Below, one piece after another: positions 1-8,342 of a DNA stretch of 64,000 nt. The notes beneath the pieces are model-generated. The model saw only the letters and a program-made list of their open reading frames with translations. It did no database searches and was not told where the DNA came from. Position numbers and translations under genes: made by a program. The DNA comes from Bradyrhizobium elkanii USDA 76 (GTDB lineage: Bacteria > Pseudomonadota > Alphaproteobacteria > Rhizobiales > Xanthobacteraceae): the NCBI RefSeq assembly GCF_023278185.1, contig NZ_CP066356.1:2100001-2164000 (forward strand). Direction: 5' to 3'. How positions within the stretch are numbered: position 1 is the first letter of the stretch; each line of letters opens with the position of its first letter.

Positions 1-2258
1 TCGGCGCCGATCTTCCATGCGTCGGTGGCGAGGTACTCGACACCGGCCTTGAAGCGGTGCGCAGGAATGCCCGGGATATGGTCGCCCGGCTTGACGTTGA
101 TGAACCGGACGTCATCGTTGTTCGGGTCGGTCAGGGCGTTCGGGTTGTCGGGAGCCGGCAACGTATTTGCGCTTCGATAGGTCGCGTCGATGAAGGTGTA
201 GTTGGCATAGGCGTTCCAGCGATCGACGCGGTAGTCGAGCTTGGCCTCGATGCCCTGCCGCAGGGTCTGCCCCGCATTCTGGAAATAGCCGAAATTGCCT
301 GTGCCGATGGGGCTCTGCACCCGGATGATGTCGTCGTCGGACAGAGTGTGGAACGCGCCGATGCCCCAGCTCAGCATGCCGGTCCTGGCATCGCGGCCCC
401 AGCTGCCGCGGAAGCCGGCCTCGACAGTGTGCGACACCACCTGCTTGAGCGGCGGATCGGACACCAGGAAGGAATCGATGACGCAGGGGCGTGCCGGATC
501 GGAGCAGCCGAGCTCAAGCGGCGTCGGCGCGCGGTTGGCCTCCGAATAGCCGGCATAGAAGGTGAGGTTCGGCGTGATCTTGTAGGTGCCGCCGATCACC
601 GGGTTGAACCGCTGGAAGCGATTGTTGCTGTTGAGCTGCGGGTTGGTCCCGGTCTGGTCCTGGAGATCGATCTCGGCATAGTTGAATCGTCCACCTCCGG
701 TGACCGAGAACCTGTTCGTCACGTCGAAGGTATCGGTGAGATAGACGCCGGTGTAGGTATTGGTGGCGCGCAGGTCGACCGGGGCGAGACCGGCGTCGGG
801 CTGGTCGATGAAAATGCCGGTGCCTGTCACGAACAGGTTGTTCGGATCGATGGTGCCGAGCTCGCTGGTCGCCGTGAATTTCGTATTGCCGTGGTCGACG
901 CTGACGCCCATCACGACGTGGTTGTCGTGCCCGAACAGCTTGTCCGAGTTGGTCAGCTGGGCCGTGCCGCCGAAGCTGTTGGTCGCGGCCCGGTTGCGGT
1001 CGACTTCGCCAAGGAAGGCGTTGCCCAGCGTGTTCGGAACCGAGGGACCTCCCGCCGGACCGAAAATCGGCAGGTCGTCGCCGATGCACAAACTGTCTCC
1101 CCCGTCGCAGGCATGCACGTCGGTGCCGTTGCCGTCGACATGGGTCTGTCGGAAGCCGCGGAAATAGGCGTTGCCCTGGAAGGACCACGTGTCGGAGAAA
1201 TTGTGGTTCAACGTCGCGTTGACGAAGGCGAGCTGAAGCAGCGTCGTCTGCGGCCAGGTGTAGACGCTCGACCAGCGTTGATTGAGCATCTGCACCGGCG
1301 TTGCCGCGACATTGCCGAGGAGGTTGCTGGCGCCGGTGAAATTGATGTGGAATTCGGTCTGGTCGTTGCGCGCGCCGACGTCGATATACATGCGGTTGAT
1401 GTGCGACGAATTGGCGTAGTCGCGCCAGCCGCGATCGTAGGCGGATTCGAACGCAGCGTAGGCGGAGATGTTGTCCCTCTGGCCGCCGGCCTGCACGCTC
1501 CCCTGCACCCGCCCGTAAGAGCCACCGAACAGTTCAGCCTCGGAGCCCTGATAGGTGAAGCCGTTCTTCATCTGGATGCTCAGCGCGCCGCCGATCGCAT
1601 TGAGGCCGAACACCGGATTGTTGGGAAACAGCGCAACGCTGTCGATGGCCTTTTCCGGGATGAAATCCCAATTGACGACGTCGCCCCAGGATTCGTTGAT
1701 GCGCACGCCGTTCTGATAGACCGCGATGCCCTGCGGCGTGCCCTGCACCGGCGAGGCGGTGAAGCCGCGGTAGTCGAGATTGCGCTGGAACGGATTGCCG
1801 GTCTGGTCGGTGAGCGTGACGCCGGGCAGCTTGCGGTTCACAGCATCGAGGAAGTTGGTCGAGTAGTTGTGGCTGAAATCCTGCGTCGTCATCACCGCGG
1901 TGTTGGACGGGACCTTGTCGCGATCAATCAGGGTGGAGTCGCGGTCGGAGGGGCCGGGTGCAGCGGTGCCGACATCGGGTCCCGCTGCCGGAGCAGCAGG
2001 TCCGGTTCGGGTTCGCGCGGTTCGCGTGGTCCGAACCACCGGCCGTGCCGCCGGCCTTGCGCTGCGGGTGCCGGCCAGAGGTGTGGGCGCAATCACATTG
2101 ACGGGCGGCAGTTCAGTGGGGACCGGATCGGCCGTCTGAGCGTGCAGGACAGTCGATGGCAGTGCAGAGCCAATAACGGCCAGCGCGGCCGCAGCGCCGT
2201 GCGTATAGACCGAAGAAGACAAAAAACGTGTTGCCGCACGCAACAACGCACCAACCAT
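1..2258 (-). CDS. TonB-dependent outer-membrane receptor (3' end outside window)
   Basis: The minus-strand frame opens with ATG at 2258 and stays open to base 1, giving about 752 residues without a stop. The N-terminus has a hydrophobic signal segment ending near LHAQTA. A basic, proline- and alanine-rich linker follows. Next comes a plug domain containing LPGVTLTDQTGNPFQRN, RGFTASPVQGTPQG and FGLNAIGGALSIQMKNG. After that is a long stretch of alternating beta-barrel strands, with YAGYSEANRAPTPLEL and HRFKAGVEYLATDAWKIGA near the window edge. These are typical of TonB-dependent receptors that import siderophores or other large ligands. The ligand cannot be told from sequence. A GGGG-rich Shine-Dalgarno (SD) sequence precedes the ATG. 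The terminal aromatic residue of the barrel is not visible because the gene runs out of the window. Confidence 0.9.
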   Translation of the reverse strand, partial: MVGALLRAATRFLSSSVYTHGAAAALAVIGSALPSTVLHAQTADPVPTELPPVNVIAPTPLAGTRSARPAARPVVRTTRTARTRTGPAAPAAGPDVGTAAPGPSDRDSTLIDRDKVPSNTAVMTTQDFSHNYSTNFLDAVNRKLPGVTLTDQTGNPFQRNLDYRGFTASPVQGTPQGIAVYQNGVRINESWGDVVNWDFIPEKAIDSVALFPNNPVFGLNAIGGALSIQMKNGFTYQGSEAELFGGSYGRVQGSVQAGGQRDNISAYAAFESAYDRGWRDYANSSHINRMYIDVGARNDQTEFHINFTGASNLLGNVAATPVQMLNQRWSSVYTWPQTTLLQLAFVNATLNHNFSDTWSFQGNAYFRGFRQTHVDGNGTDVHACDGGDSLCIGDDLPIFGPAGGPSVPNTLGNAFLGEVDRNRAATNSFGGTAQLTNSDKLFGHDNHVVMGVSVDHGNTKFTATSELGTIDPNNLFVTGTGIFIDQPDAGLAPVDLRATNTYTGVYLTDTFDVTNRFSVTGGGRFNYAEIDLQDQTGTNPQLNSNNRFQRFNPVIGGTYKITPNLTFYAGYSEANRAPTPLELGCSDPARPCVIDSFLVSDPPLKQVVSHTVEAGFRGSWGRDARTGMLSWGIGAFHTLSDDDIIRVQSPIGTGNFGYFQNAGQTLRQGIEAKLDYRVDRWNAYANYTFIDATYRSANTLPAPDNPNALTDPNNDDVRFINVKPGDHIPGIPAHRFKAGVEYLATDAWKIGA

Positions 2259-2383
2259 GACGCCCACCCCTAAGCCGCGGTTCGGCTTGATCCCCCGACG
2301 AACCTTGGCTCGGAGACTGCGGGAACGCCCTTGCTTTGGCAAACGAGATCAATCCCGCGGGATCGGGATTCTTTTCCATCTGG

Positions 2384-2404
2384 AATCGGGAAAAATTCCC
2401 GATT
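2384..2404. promoter_or_regulatory. Perfect inverted repeat upstream of the TonB receptor gene
   Basis: Nine-base arms AATCGGGAA and TTCCCGATT are separated by AAA. The site is about 125 bp before the receptor start, in the 253-bp gap to the next gene. A further half-site, GATCGGGATT, lies just upstream at about 2371. The A/T-rich centre and the position suggest an operator. No T-run follows on the minus strand, so a terminator is less likely. The cognate regulator is unknown. Confidence 0.45.
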
Positions 2405-2511
2405 TTGATGGACGGGCACGCGAACCCGATAAGGGCAGGACGATTCCGGCCGACTTGGCGCAAATTGGTGCCCAAAAGGCGGGCATCTCCGCCCTTTGGG
2501 ACCGCCGATCG

Positions 2512-3186
2512 CTAGTCCTCGAACTCGCAGCCGAGGCGCTGCAGGGCCTCATCGACCCAGCGGCGGTCGCTGGTGCCGGCGAGGATTTGCTGGATGGCCT
2601 TTTCCTCGGTGGCTTTCTTGGCCTCGGTCAGCTTGCAGATCGCCTCGGCGTCGTCATAGGGCACGCAGAGCACGCCGTCGTCGTCGGCCACGACGAGATC
2701 GCCGGGCTCGACGATCATGCCGTCGATCGAGATGGCGCAATTGATCTCACCCGGGCCGTCCTTGTAGGGGCCGCGATGGGCGACGCCGGCAGCGAACACC
2801 GGGAATGATCCGGCGCGGATCGCGCCGGCATCGCGGATCGAGCCGTCGATCACGAAGCCCGCGACGCCCTTCTTCTCGGCCAGCGTCGACATGATCTCGC
2901 CGATGATGGCGTTGACCAGCACGCCGCCGGCATCGACCACGATGACGTCGCCGGGCTGCGCCAGGTCGATCGCCTTGTGCACCATCAGATTGTCGCCAGG
3001 ACGGGTCTTGACGGTCAGCGCCGGGCCGCCGAGCCAGCCGCCCGCGTGCATCGGCCGCAGCCGGTTAGTGCCCGCGATCCGCGACATCGAATCGCTGATA
3101 TTGGCGACCGGCAGCGTGCGGTAGCGCGCGACGAGATCGGGCGACACTTTCCGCTTCGCCTTGTGAATTGCAAATCCTATGGCCAT
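2512..3186 (-). CDS. RraA/LigK-type aldolase (probable 4-carboxy-4-hydroxy-2-oxoadipate aldolase)
   Basis: This 224-residue protein belongs to the RraA fold family. The ATG at 3186 is chosen because CGGAG lies 9 bases upstream; the frame is open further upstream but that part reads through a repeat and is not protein-like. The motif VIDGSIRD (Arg118, Asp119) matches the substrate- and metal-binding Arg-Asp pair of the class II pyruvate aldolases of this family. DAGG (residue 85) and GEIM (residue 96) line the same pocket. The neighbouring ligJ makes 4-carboxy-4-hydroxy-2-oxoadipate, the substrate these aldolases cleave to pyruvate and oxaloacetate, so that role is inferred. A dispersed repeat lies in the 183-bp gap to ligJ, so this last gene of the operon may be less tightly coupled. 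Confidence 0.8.
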   Translation of the reverse strand: MAIGFAIHKAKRKVSPDLVARYRTLPVANISDSMSRIAGTNRLRPMHAGGWLGGPALTVKTRPGDNLMVHKAIDLAQPGDVIVVDAGGVLVNAIIGEIMSTLAEKKGVAGFVIDGSIRDAGAIRAGSFPVFAAGVAHRGPYKDGPGEINCAISIDGMIVEPGDLVVADDDGVLCVPYDDAEAICKLTEAKKATEEKAIQQILAGTSDRRWVDEALQRLGCEFED

Positions 3187-3244
3187 CGGTTTTCTCCGAG
3201 ATTGATTGGTTGAAGTCGATTGTCGGTCTTGCTGCTTGGTTGGA

Positions 3245-3340
3245 CCCTCATGGTGAGGAGCGGAACGCGCGTCTCGAACCATGTGGCCCGGTTGGGGCCT
3301 GCATCCTTCGAGACGCCCGCCTCGCGGGCTCCTCAGGATC
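3245..3340. repeat. Palindromic intergenic repeat, family A, copy 1
   Basis: The left part reads CCCTCATGGTGAGGAGC then CGCGTCTCGAACCATG. The right part reads CATCCTTCGAGACGC, CGCCTCGCGGG and CTCCTCAGGAT. The outer arms are complementary and enclose small stems. Related copies occur inside 47570-47781 and at 61185-61304. Repeats of this type are familiar to me from Bradyrhizobium and relatives. This copy sits inside the ligJ-aldolase gap of an apparent operon. Confidence 0.8.
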
Positions 3341-3369
3341 GAGAGTTGGAGTGCTTGTCTCGGCAACGT

Positions 3370-4395
3370 TCAATGCGCGCGGCGGTCGAGATGGGCGTTG
3401 AGGCGAGGATAGACGCGGCGGGCATTGCCTTCAAAGATCTTGGCCTTGTCCGCCGCGCTCAGCGGCAGCGCGTCGATATAGCGGCGGGTGTCGTCGAAAT
3501 GATGCCCGGTCTCCGGGTCGATGCCGCGCACGGCGCCGACCATCTCGGACGCGAACAGGATGTTCTCGACCGGAATTACCCTGGTCAGCAGCTCGATGCC
3601 GGGGAGGTGATAAACGCAGGTGTCGAAGAACACGTTCTTCAAGAGATGCTCCGACAGCGGCGGCAGCTTCATGTCCTGCGCCAGGCCGCGGTAGCGGCCC
3701 CAGTGATAGGGCACCGCGCCGCCGCCATGCGGGATGATGAACCGCAGGGTCGGGAAGCGCTTGAATAGATCCGAGGTCAGGAACTGCATGAAGGCGGTGG
3801 TGTCGCCGTTGAGGTAGTGCGCGCCGGTGCCGTGGAAGCAGGGATTGCAGGACGAGGAGACATGGACCATCGCCGGCACGTCGAGCTCGACCATCTTCTC
3901 ATACAGCGGATACCACCATTCGTCGGTCAGCGGCGGATCGCACCAATAGCCGCCGGCGGGATCGGGGTTGAGGTTGCAGCCGACGAAGCCGAGCTGCGTC
4001 ACGCAGCGCTCCAGCTCCTCGATGCAGTTGGCAGGCTTGACGCCCGGGCTCTGCGGCAGCTGGCACACGGGGACGAAGTTCTGCGGGAACAGCGTGCAGA
4101 CCCGGTGCACGAGGTCGTTGCAGATCGTGGTCCATTCGCGGCTGGTCGCTTCCTTGCCGACATGATGCGCCATGCCGGCGGCGCGCGGCGAGAAGATGGT
4201 GACGTCGGTGCCGCGTTCCTTCTGGAGGCGGAGCTGCGCGCCCTCGACGCTGGAGCGGATCTCGTCGTCGGTGATGCCGAGATTGGTGGTGAGCGGCCGG
4301 CGCGACTTGTCGGCAAGGCCGGCGAGCTGCTTGTCGCGGAAGATCTGCAGCTTGGCCGGCTCGGTGGTGTAATGGCCGTGACAATCGATGATCAT
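3370..4395 (-). CDS. ligJ: 4-oxalomesaconate hydratase (amidohydrolase superfamily)
   Basis: This 341-residue protein has the length of LigJ from the protocatechuate 4,5-cleavage pathway. It hydrates 4-oxalomesaconate to 4-carboxy-4-hydroxy-2-oxoadipate. The N-terminal metal motif DCHGH gives His6 and His8. His178 (MVHVSSSC) and Glu284 (FASEM) fall at the positions I recall as zinc ligands and general base of LigJ, and His223 lies in IPHGGGA. The start ATG at 4395 begins exactly with the barrel strand MIIDCHGH. It lies 22 bp downstream of the transporter stop and precedes the aldolase gene, which fits the last two steps to central metabolites. No ring-cleavage dioxygenase is present in the operon, so the ring-opening genes must be elsewhere. 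Confidence 0.88.
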   Translation of the reverse strand: MIIDCHGHYTTEPAKLQIFRDKQLAGLADKSRRPLTTNLGITDDEIRSSVEGAQLRLQKERGTDVTIFSPRAAGMAHHVGKEATSREWTTICNDLVHRVCTLFPQNFVPVCQLPQSPGVKPANCIEELERCVTQLGFVGCNLNPDPAGGYWCDPPLTDEWWYPLYEKMVELDVPAMVHVSSSCNPCFHGTGAHYLNGDTTAFMQFLTSDLFKRFPTLRFIIPHGGGAVPYHWGRYRGLAQDMKLPPLSEHLLKNVFFDTCVYHLPGIELLTRVIPVENILFASEMVGAVRGIDPETGHHFDDTRRYIDALPLSAADKAKIFEGNARRVYPRLNAHLDRRAH

Positions 4396-4417
4396 GGTTG
4401 CTTCCTTGGTAGGGGTG

Positions 4418-5746
4418 TCAGTGTGCGACGGATGACGGGATCGCGCCCGTCAATTCCGTCTCGCGCGGCTTGACCCGCATGGTGGCGGCGATGGCGGAGG
4501 CGACGAGCAGGAAGCCGGCGATCCCGACCAATGCCCAGGAGAAGCTTCCGGTGGAGTCCTTGATCAGGCCGATGCACCACGGCCCGATCAGGCCGCCGAA
4601 CTGCGCCAGCGTGTTGACCAGCGCGATCGAGGCGGCTCCGGCCGCGCCGGTCAGCAGCGAGGCGTTGATGCTCCAGAACAGCGGGTTGCCGGCATTGAGG
4701 CTGAAGCCGACGATGCAGAGGAACACGAAGGCCAGCACCGGGCTCGCCACATAGGCGCTGCCGAGCATCGCAACGGCGGCCAGCAGATAGACCGCCGCGA
4801 GATGAAACTTGCGATCGCCGGTCTTGTCCGAGCTGCGGCTGACCACGATGGTGCCGATGACGCCGAGCAGTGGCGGGATCGCCGAGAGGAAGCCGACCTG
4901 GATGTTGCTGAGATTGCCCATGCCCTTGATGATCTGCGGCAGCCAGAGCAAGAGGCCGTAGATCCCGACCAATGCGCAGCCGAACAGCGCCGCCAGCAGC
5001 CAGACCCGGATATCGAGGACGCATTCGATCAACCTGTGCTGCCCCTGTTGTTCGATCTCGGCCCGCTCGGCGGCGAGTTCGCCTTCCAGCCAGGCCGCCT
5101 GTTCTTTGGTGAGCCAACTCGCCTTGGCCGGGCGGTCGGTGAGATAATAGAGCGTGAACAGGCCGAACAGAATGGTCGGCACGCCCTCGGCGAGGAACAT
5201 CCATTGCCAGCCGTGGAGACCGGCAGTGCCATCGAACCAGGTCATGATGCTGGTCGAGATCGGCCCGCCCAAAACCGCCGAGAACGAGCCGGCGATGATG
5301 TATCCCGCCACCGCGCGGGCGCGATAGCGCGCCGGGAACCAGTAGGTGAGGTAAAGCACCACGCCGGGCATGAAGCCGGCTTCCGCGACGCCGAGGCCGA
5401 ATCGCATGACGTAGAGGCTGAGCGGATTCCAGACAAAGGCTGTAAGCGCGGCGACGAGGCCCCAGGTGATCAGGATCCGCGCCAGCCAGATTCGCGCTCC
5501 GAGCCAGTGCAGCATCAGGTTGCTGGGCACCTCGAGTACCATATAGCCGAGGAAGAAGATGCTGGCCGCGAAGCCGAAGATCGCTGGGCTGAGGCCGAGG
5601 TCCTTGTTCATCGTCAGCCCGGCATAGCCGAGATTGATGCGGTCGAGATAGTTGAAGAACATCATCACGAACAGGATCGGGATCAGCCGCCAATAGACGC
5701 GGCGGATGGTCTGCTGTTCGAGCTCAGTGACGGACGCACCAGTCAT
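4418..5746 (-). CDS. MFS transporter, anion:cation symporter type
   Basis: A 442-residue polytopic membrane protein of about 12 segments. It starts RRVYWRLIPILFVMMFFNYLDRINLGYAG, broken here only by family signature residues such as NYLDR, and has GVAEAGFMPG in segment 4. These mark the anion:cation symporter family, which imports carboxylates such as sugar acids, tartrate and phthalate. The ATG at 5746 has GGGAGG seven bases upstream and is preferred. Upstream in-frame ATGs at 5764 and 5779 exist, and the latter would overlap the preceding stop by ATGA. Its place before ligJ suggests uptake of an aromatic or tricarboxylic substrate for this pathway. The substrate is inferred only. Confidence 0.85.
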   Translation of the reverse strand: MTGASVTELEQQTIRRVYWRLIPILFVMMFFNYLDRINLGYAGLTMNKDLGLSPAIFGFAASIFFLGYMVLEVPSNLMLHWLGARIWLARILITWGLVAALTAFVWNPLSLYVMRFGLGVAEAGFMPGVVLYLTYWFPARYRARAVAGYIIAGSFSAVLGGPISTSIMTWFDGTAGLHGWQWMFLAEGVPTILFGLFTLYYLTDRPAKASWLTKEQAAWLEGELAAERAEIEQQGQHRLIECVLDIRVWLLAALFGCALVGIYGLLLWLPQIIKGMGNLSNIQVGFLSAIPPLLGVIGTIVVSRSSDKTGDRKFHLAAVYLLAAVAMLGSAYVASPVLAFVFLCIVGFSLNAGNPLFWSINASLLTGAAGAASIALVNTLAQFGGLIGPWCIGLIKDSTGSFSWALVGIAGFLLVASAIAATMRVKPRETELTGAIPSSVAH

Positions 5747-5775
5747 TGCAATCCTCCCGTTCATTGTGATGGCGT

Positions 5776-7107
5776 TCATTGGGTCGCGACGCCATTTCGG
5801 ATGTTGTTGGGGTGCTCTACCTCTCGTTCGGCAGGCAGCCGTTCGGCGCCGTCCGAAGCGGCGCCTGTCGCCATTGTTCTGAGATCGATGCCCTGCTGCT
5901 CGGGCAGCAGCAATGCCGCGCAGAAGGCGGCGGTGTAGCCGCAGATGGCGCAGATCGCCATTGCGTCGCCGAGATGCATCCGCGTCGAGAGAATGCCGAC
6001 GGTCGCCGGCACGATCGAGCCGAGGCCGCGTCCTGCGCTCAGCGCAAAGCCGGCGCCGTTGGCGCGGATGCTGGTCGGAAACAGCTCGGCAAAAGTCGGC
6101 ATCAGGCCGGAGGCGAGGCCGGCCTGCAGCGCGCCGAGGAAGAATCCGAGGATGACGGTGATGCCCTGGCCGATCGGCGCCTGGGTGTAGACCGCGACGT
6201 TCAACGCCTGGCAGACCAGGAACAGCATGAAACCCTTGCGGCGGCCGATGCGGTCGGCGATCAGGCCGAAGGCGATCGGTCCGACGAACGATCCGAAGAT
6301 GTTGACGGCGAGATAGCCGGCGGTGTGCGTGACCGGCAGATGCAGCCCGGTTTGCAGATAGGTCGGCAGCCAGGTGATCATCACATAGGCTGCGCCGAGC
6401 GTGCCTGTGGTGAAGAAGGTTGCGACCAGCGTCTTGAACAGATGCTCACCGGTGAATATGGTCCAGAAGTTGTGCGTCGGCGAGGCGGCGCGCTGTGCCT
6501 TCTCCTCGACGAAGATCGCGGATTCCGGCACGAAGCGGCGGACGAAGAAGACCAGCAGCGCGGGAAGGATTCCGATCGCGAAGAACACGCGCCAGGCCAT
6601 GTCCTGCGACAGCCAGCCGAAGATGACGGGAAACAGCGCCACCGACAGCGCATTGCCGACGGCGTATCCGCTCTGGATCGCAGCGGCGACGCGGCCGCGC
6701 ATGCCGGCCGAAACCACTTCGGCGACCAGCACGGCGCCGACCGCGGCCTCGCCGCCATAGCCCATGCCCTGGACGGCGCGTGCGACCAAGAGATACCAGA
6801 AGCCGTCGGCAAAGGCGGCGGCAAAGGTCGAGACCGCGACCAGGAGGATGGTGAATTGCAGCACGCGTACCCGGCCGAACCGGTCCGCGGCAATTCCGGC
6901 GACCCAGCCGCCCAGGGCGGTGCCGATCAACGAGCTGGAAGCCAGAATGCCGGCGTCAGGCCGCGACAGGCTCAGCGTTGCGATCAGCGCTGGTGTGACC
7001 AGTGCGTAGATCGTCGTGTCCATCGAATCGAGCGCAAGGCCGCCGAAGGCGGCGAAGAAGGTCTTGCGTTCGACGGCGGACAGCTTCGACAGCCACCCCA
7101 GATTCAT
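5776..7107 (-). CDS. MFS transporter, aromatic acid/sialate:H+ symporter type
   Basis: A 443-residue carrier. LALDSMDTTIYALVTPAL in segment 1, DRFGRVRVL in loop 2-3 and RAVQGMGYGGEAAVG in segment 4 identify an MFS proton symporter of the aromatic-acid or sialate type. The charged aspartates in segment 1 are typical of proton-coupled organic acid uptake. The ATG at 7107 follows AGGGG; the frame is open upstream but has no family similarity there. Its stop lies 29 bp before the preferred start of the next carrier. Two distinct carriers in one operon suggests two related substrates, or uptake paired with efflux. This cannot be decided from sequence. Confidence 0.85.
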   Translation of the reverse strand: MNLGWLSKLSAVERKTFFAAFGGLALDSMDTTIYALVTPALIATLSLSRPDAGILASSSLIGTALGGWVAGIAADRFGRVRVLQFTILLVAVSTFAAAFADGFWYLLVARAVQGMGYGGEAAVGAVLVAEVVSAGMRGRVAAAIQSGYAVGNALSVALFPVIFGWLSQDMAWRVFFAIGILPALLVFFVRRFVPESAIFVEEKAQRAASPTHNFWTIFTGEHLFKTLVATFFTTGTLGAAYVMITWLPTYLQTGLHLPVTHTAGYLAVNIFGSFVGPIAFGLIADRIGRRKGFMLFLVCQALNVAVYTQAPIGQGITVILGFFLGALQAGLASGLMPTFAELFPTSIRANGAGFALSAGRGLGSIVPATVGILSTRMHLGDAMAICAICGYTAAFCAALLLPEQQGIDLRTMATGAASDGAERLPAEREVEHPNNIRNGVATQ

Positions 7108-7159
7108 GTTCGTTTCCCCTGTTGATCGCAGCCTCTTGCCGGGCCGTTGGCTGCGAGAT

Positions 7160-8146
7160 TTAAGGTGGGTCCAGCGCGACCGGATTGACCACATTGGCGC
7201 GATCGATGTCGCGTCGCGTGAGGACCGCCACGATGTTGCGTGCGGCCTCGACGCCGGTCCGCGTGATCGATGCGCCGGTTTGGGCTGCGATATGCGGCGT
7301 CACGATCAGGTTCGGCGCCTGCAGGATCGGCCTGTCCTGCGCCGGCGGCTCCTCCGCCAGCGTGTCGAGGCCGGCACCGGCGAGATGGCCGCTTCGCAGC
7401 GCCGCGCACAGCGCATCCTCGTCGACCAGCGCGCCGCGCGCGGTGTTGATCAGGAGGGAGCCGGGCTTCATGGCGTTGAGCCGCCCGGCATCGATCATAC
7501 CGCGCGTCGCATCGGTCAGCGGAGCGTGCAGGCTGACGATGTCGGAAACCGCGAGCAACTCGCCGAGATCGGCGGCTTCGCGCGCCAGCGCCGGATCGAC
7601 GCGGCCCTTGCTCCGGCCGAGCGCGACGACGCTCATGCCGAGCGCGGCCGCCGTGCGCGCGACATGGCGGGCGATGCGGCCGAAGCCGACCAGGCCGATT
7701 GTGCGGCCGCGGATTTCGCGGCCGCGATAGGTGGCGCGGTCCCAGGCGCCGGTACGGGTTCGCGTGTTCAGGCTGACGACGTCGCGCCCGAGGGCGAGGA
7801 TCAATGCGATGGTGTGCTCGGCAACCGCAGGCGCATTCGCGTCGCCCGCGACCATCACCAGCACGCGACTGGCAGTCGCGGCATCGATATCGACGCTGTC
7901 GACGCCGGCGCCGTGCTTTGCGATCACGCGCAAATGCGGATTGCCTGCGATGGTGGCGGCGGAGAACACCGGATTGCCGCGCATCAGGATCGCCTGCGTC
8001 GGCGCCCGCGCCATCTCGTGCGCGAGACGTTCGGGCGTGACGGCATCGTGCATCAGCACGACATCTGCACCGATCTCGCTGAGGACATTGACGGCGGCCG
8101 GCGCGAGGCTATCGCCGGTGACGAGAACGCGAAACGAAGCGGTCAT
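7160..8146 (-). CDS. D-isomer-specific 2-hydroxyacid dehydrogenase
   Basis: This 328-residue protein has the full D-2-hydroxyacid dehydrogenase architecture. The N- and C-terminal segments form the catalytic domain around an NAD-binding Rossmann domain with VGFGRIA near residue 154. The catalytic triad is present: Arg237 in NTARGALVDE, Glu266 in LAEEPP and His285 in TPHIAAQT. It is the first gene of the minus-strand operon, 52 bp before the MFS gene, and divergent from a LysR gene. It could oxidise or reduce a 2-hydroxy/2-oxo acid linked to the 4-oxalomesaconate pathway or brought in by the carriers. Annotations such as phosphoglycerate dehydrogenase or hydroxypyruvate reductase are possible by homology but unproven. 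Confidence 0.85.
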   Translation of the reverse strand: MTASFRVLVTGDSLAPAAVNVLSEIGADVVLMHDAVTPERLAHEMARAPTQAILMRGNPVFSAATIAGNPHLRVIAKHGAGVDSVDIDAATASRVLVMVAGDANAPAVAEHTIALILALGRDVVSLNTRTRTGAWDRATYRGREIRGRTIGLVGFGRIARHVARTAAALGMSVVALGRSKGRVDPALAREAADLGELLAVSDIVSLHAPLTDATRGMIDAGRLNAMKPGSLLINTARGALVDEDALCAALRSGHLAGAGLDTLAEEPPAQDRPILQAPNLIVTPHIAAQTGASITRTGVEAARNIVAVLTRRDIDRANVVNPVALDPP

Positions 8147-8320
8147 CTGCTATCGTCCGCTGCGAAATTGCATGGCTGACCCGCTGCGCGCGCCGCGCCA
8201 TTCTGCCTGAACCTGACGCATTTCGCGCGCTTCTCCCTTCTTCTCCCTTGGAGGACAGGTGATTTCGCGCGAAGATCAGAAAACGGCCCCGTGAGGTCAA
8301 ATACCTTGTTGACCCCCGAC

Positions 8321-8339
8321 TTATAGGGAATCGGAATAA
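8321..8339. promoter_or_regulatory. Candidate LysR operator (TTAT-N11-ATAA)
   Basis: TTAT at 8321-8324 and ATAA at 8336-8339 are separated by exactly 11 bases, a symmetric form of the T-N11-A box bound by LysR regulators. It ends three bases before the LysR start codon at 8343, within the 196-bp divergent gap to the dehydrogenase operon. Autoregulation is the simplest reading. Confidence 0.45.
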
Positions 8340-8342
8340 GCG

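Noticed and set aside
57..2273. Long plus-strand open frame of 738 codons
   Set aside because: It is the exact antisense of the TonB receptor, which has a signal peptide and family motifs. High GC keeps the antisense frame open.
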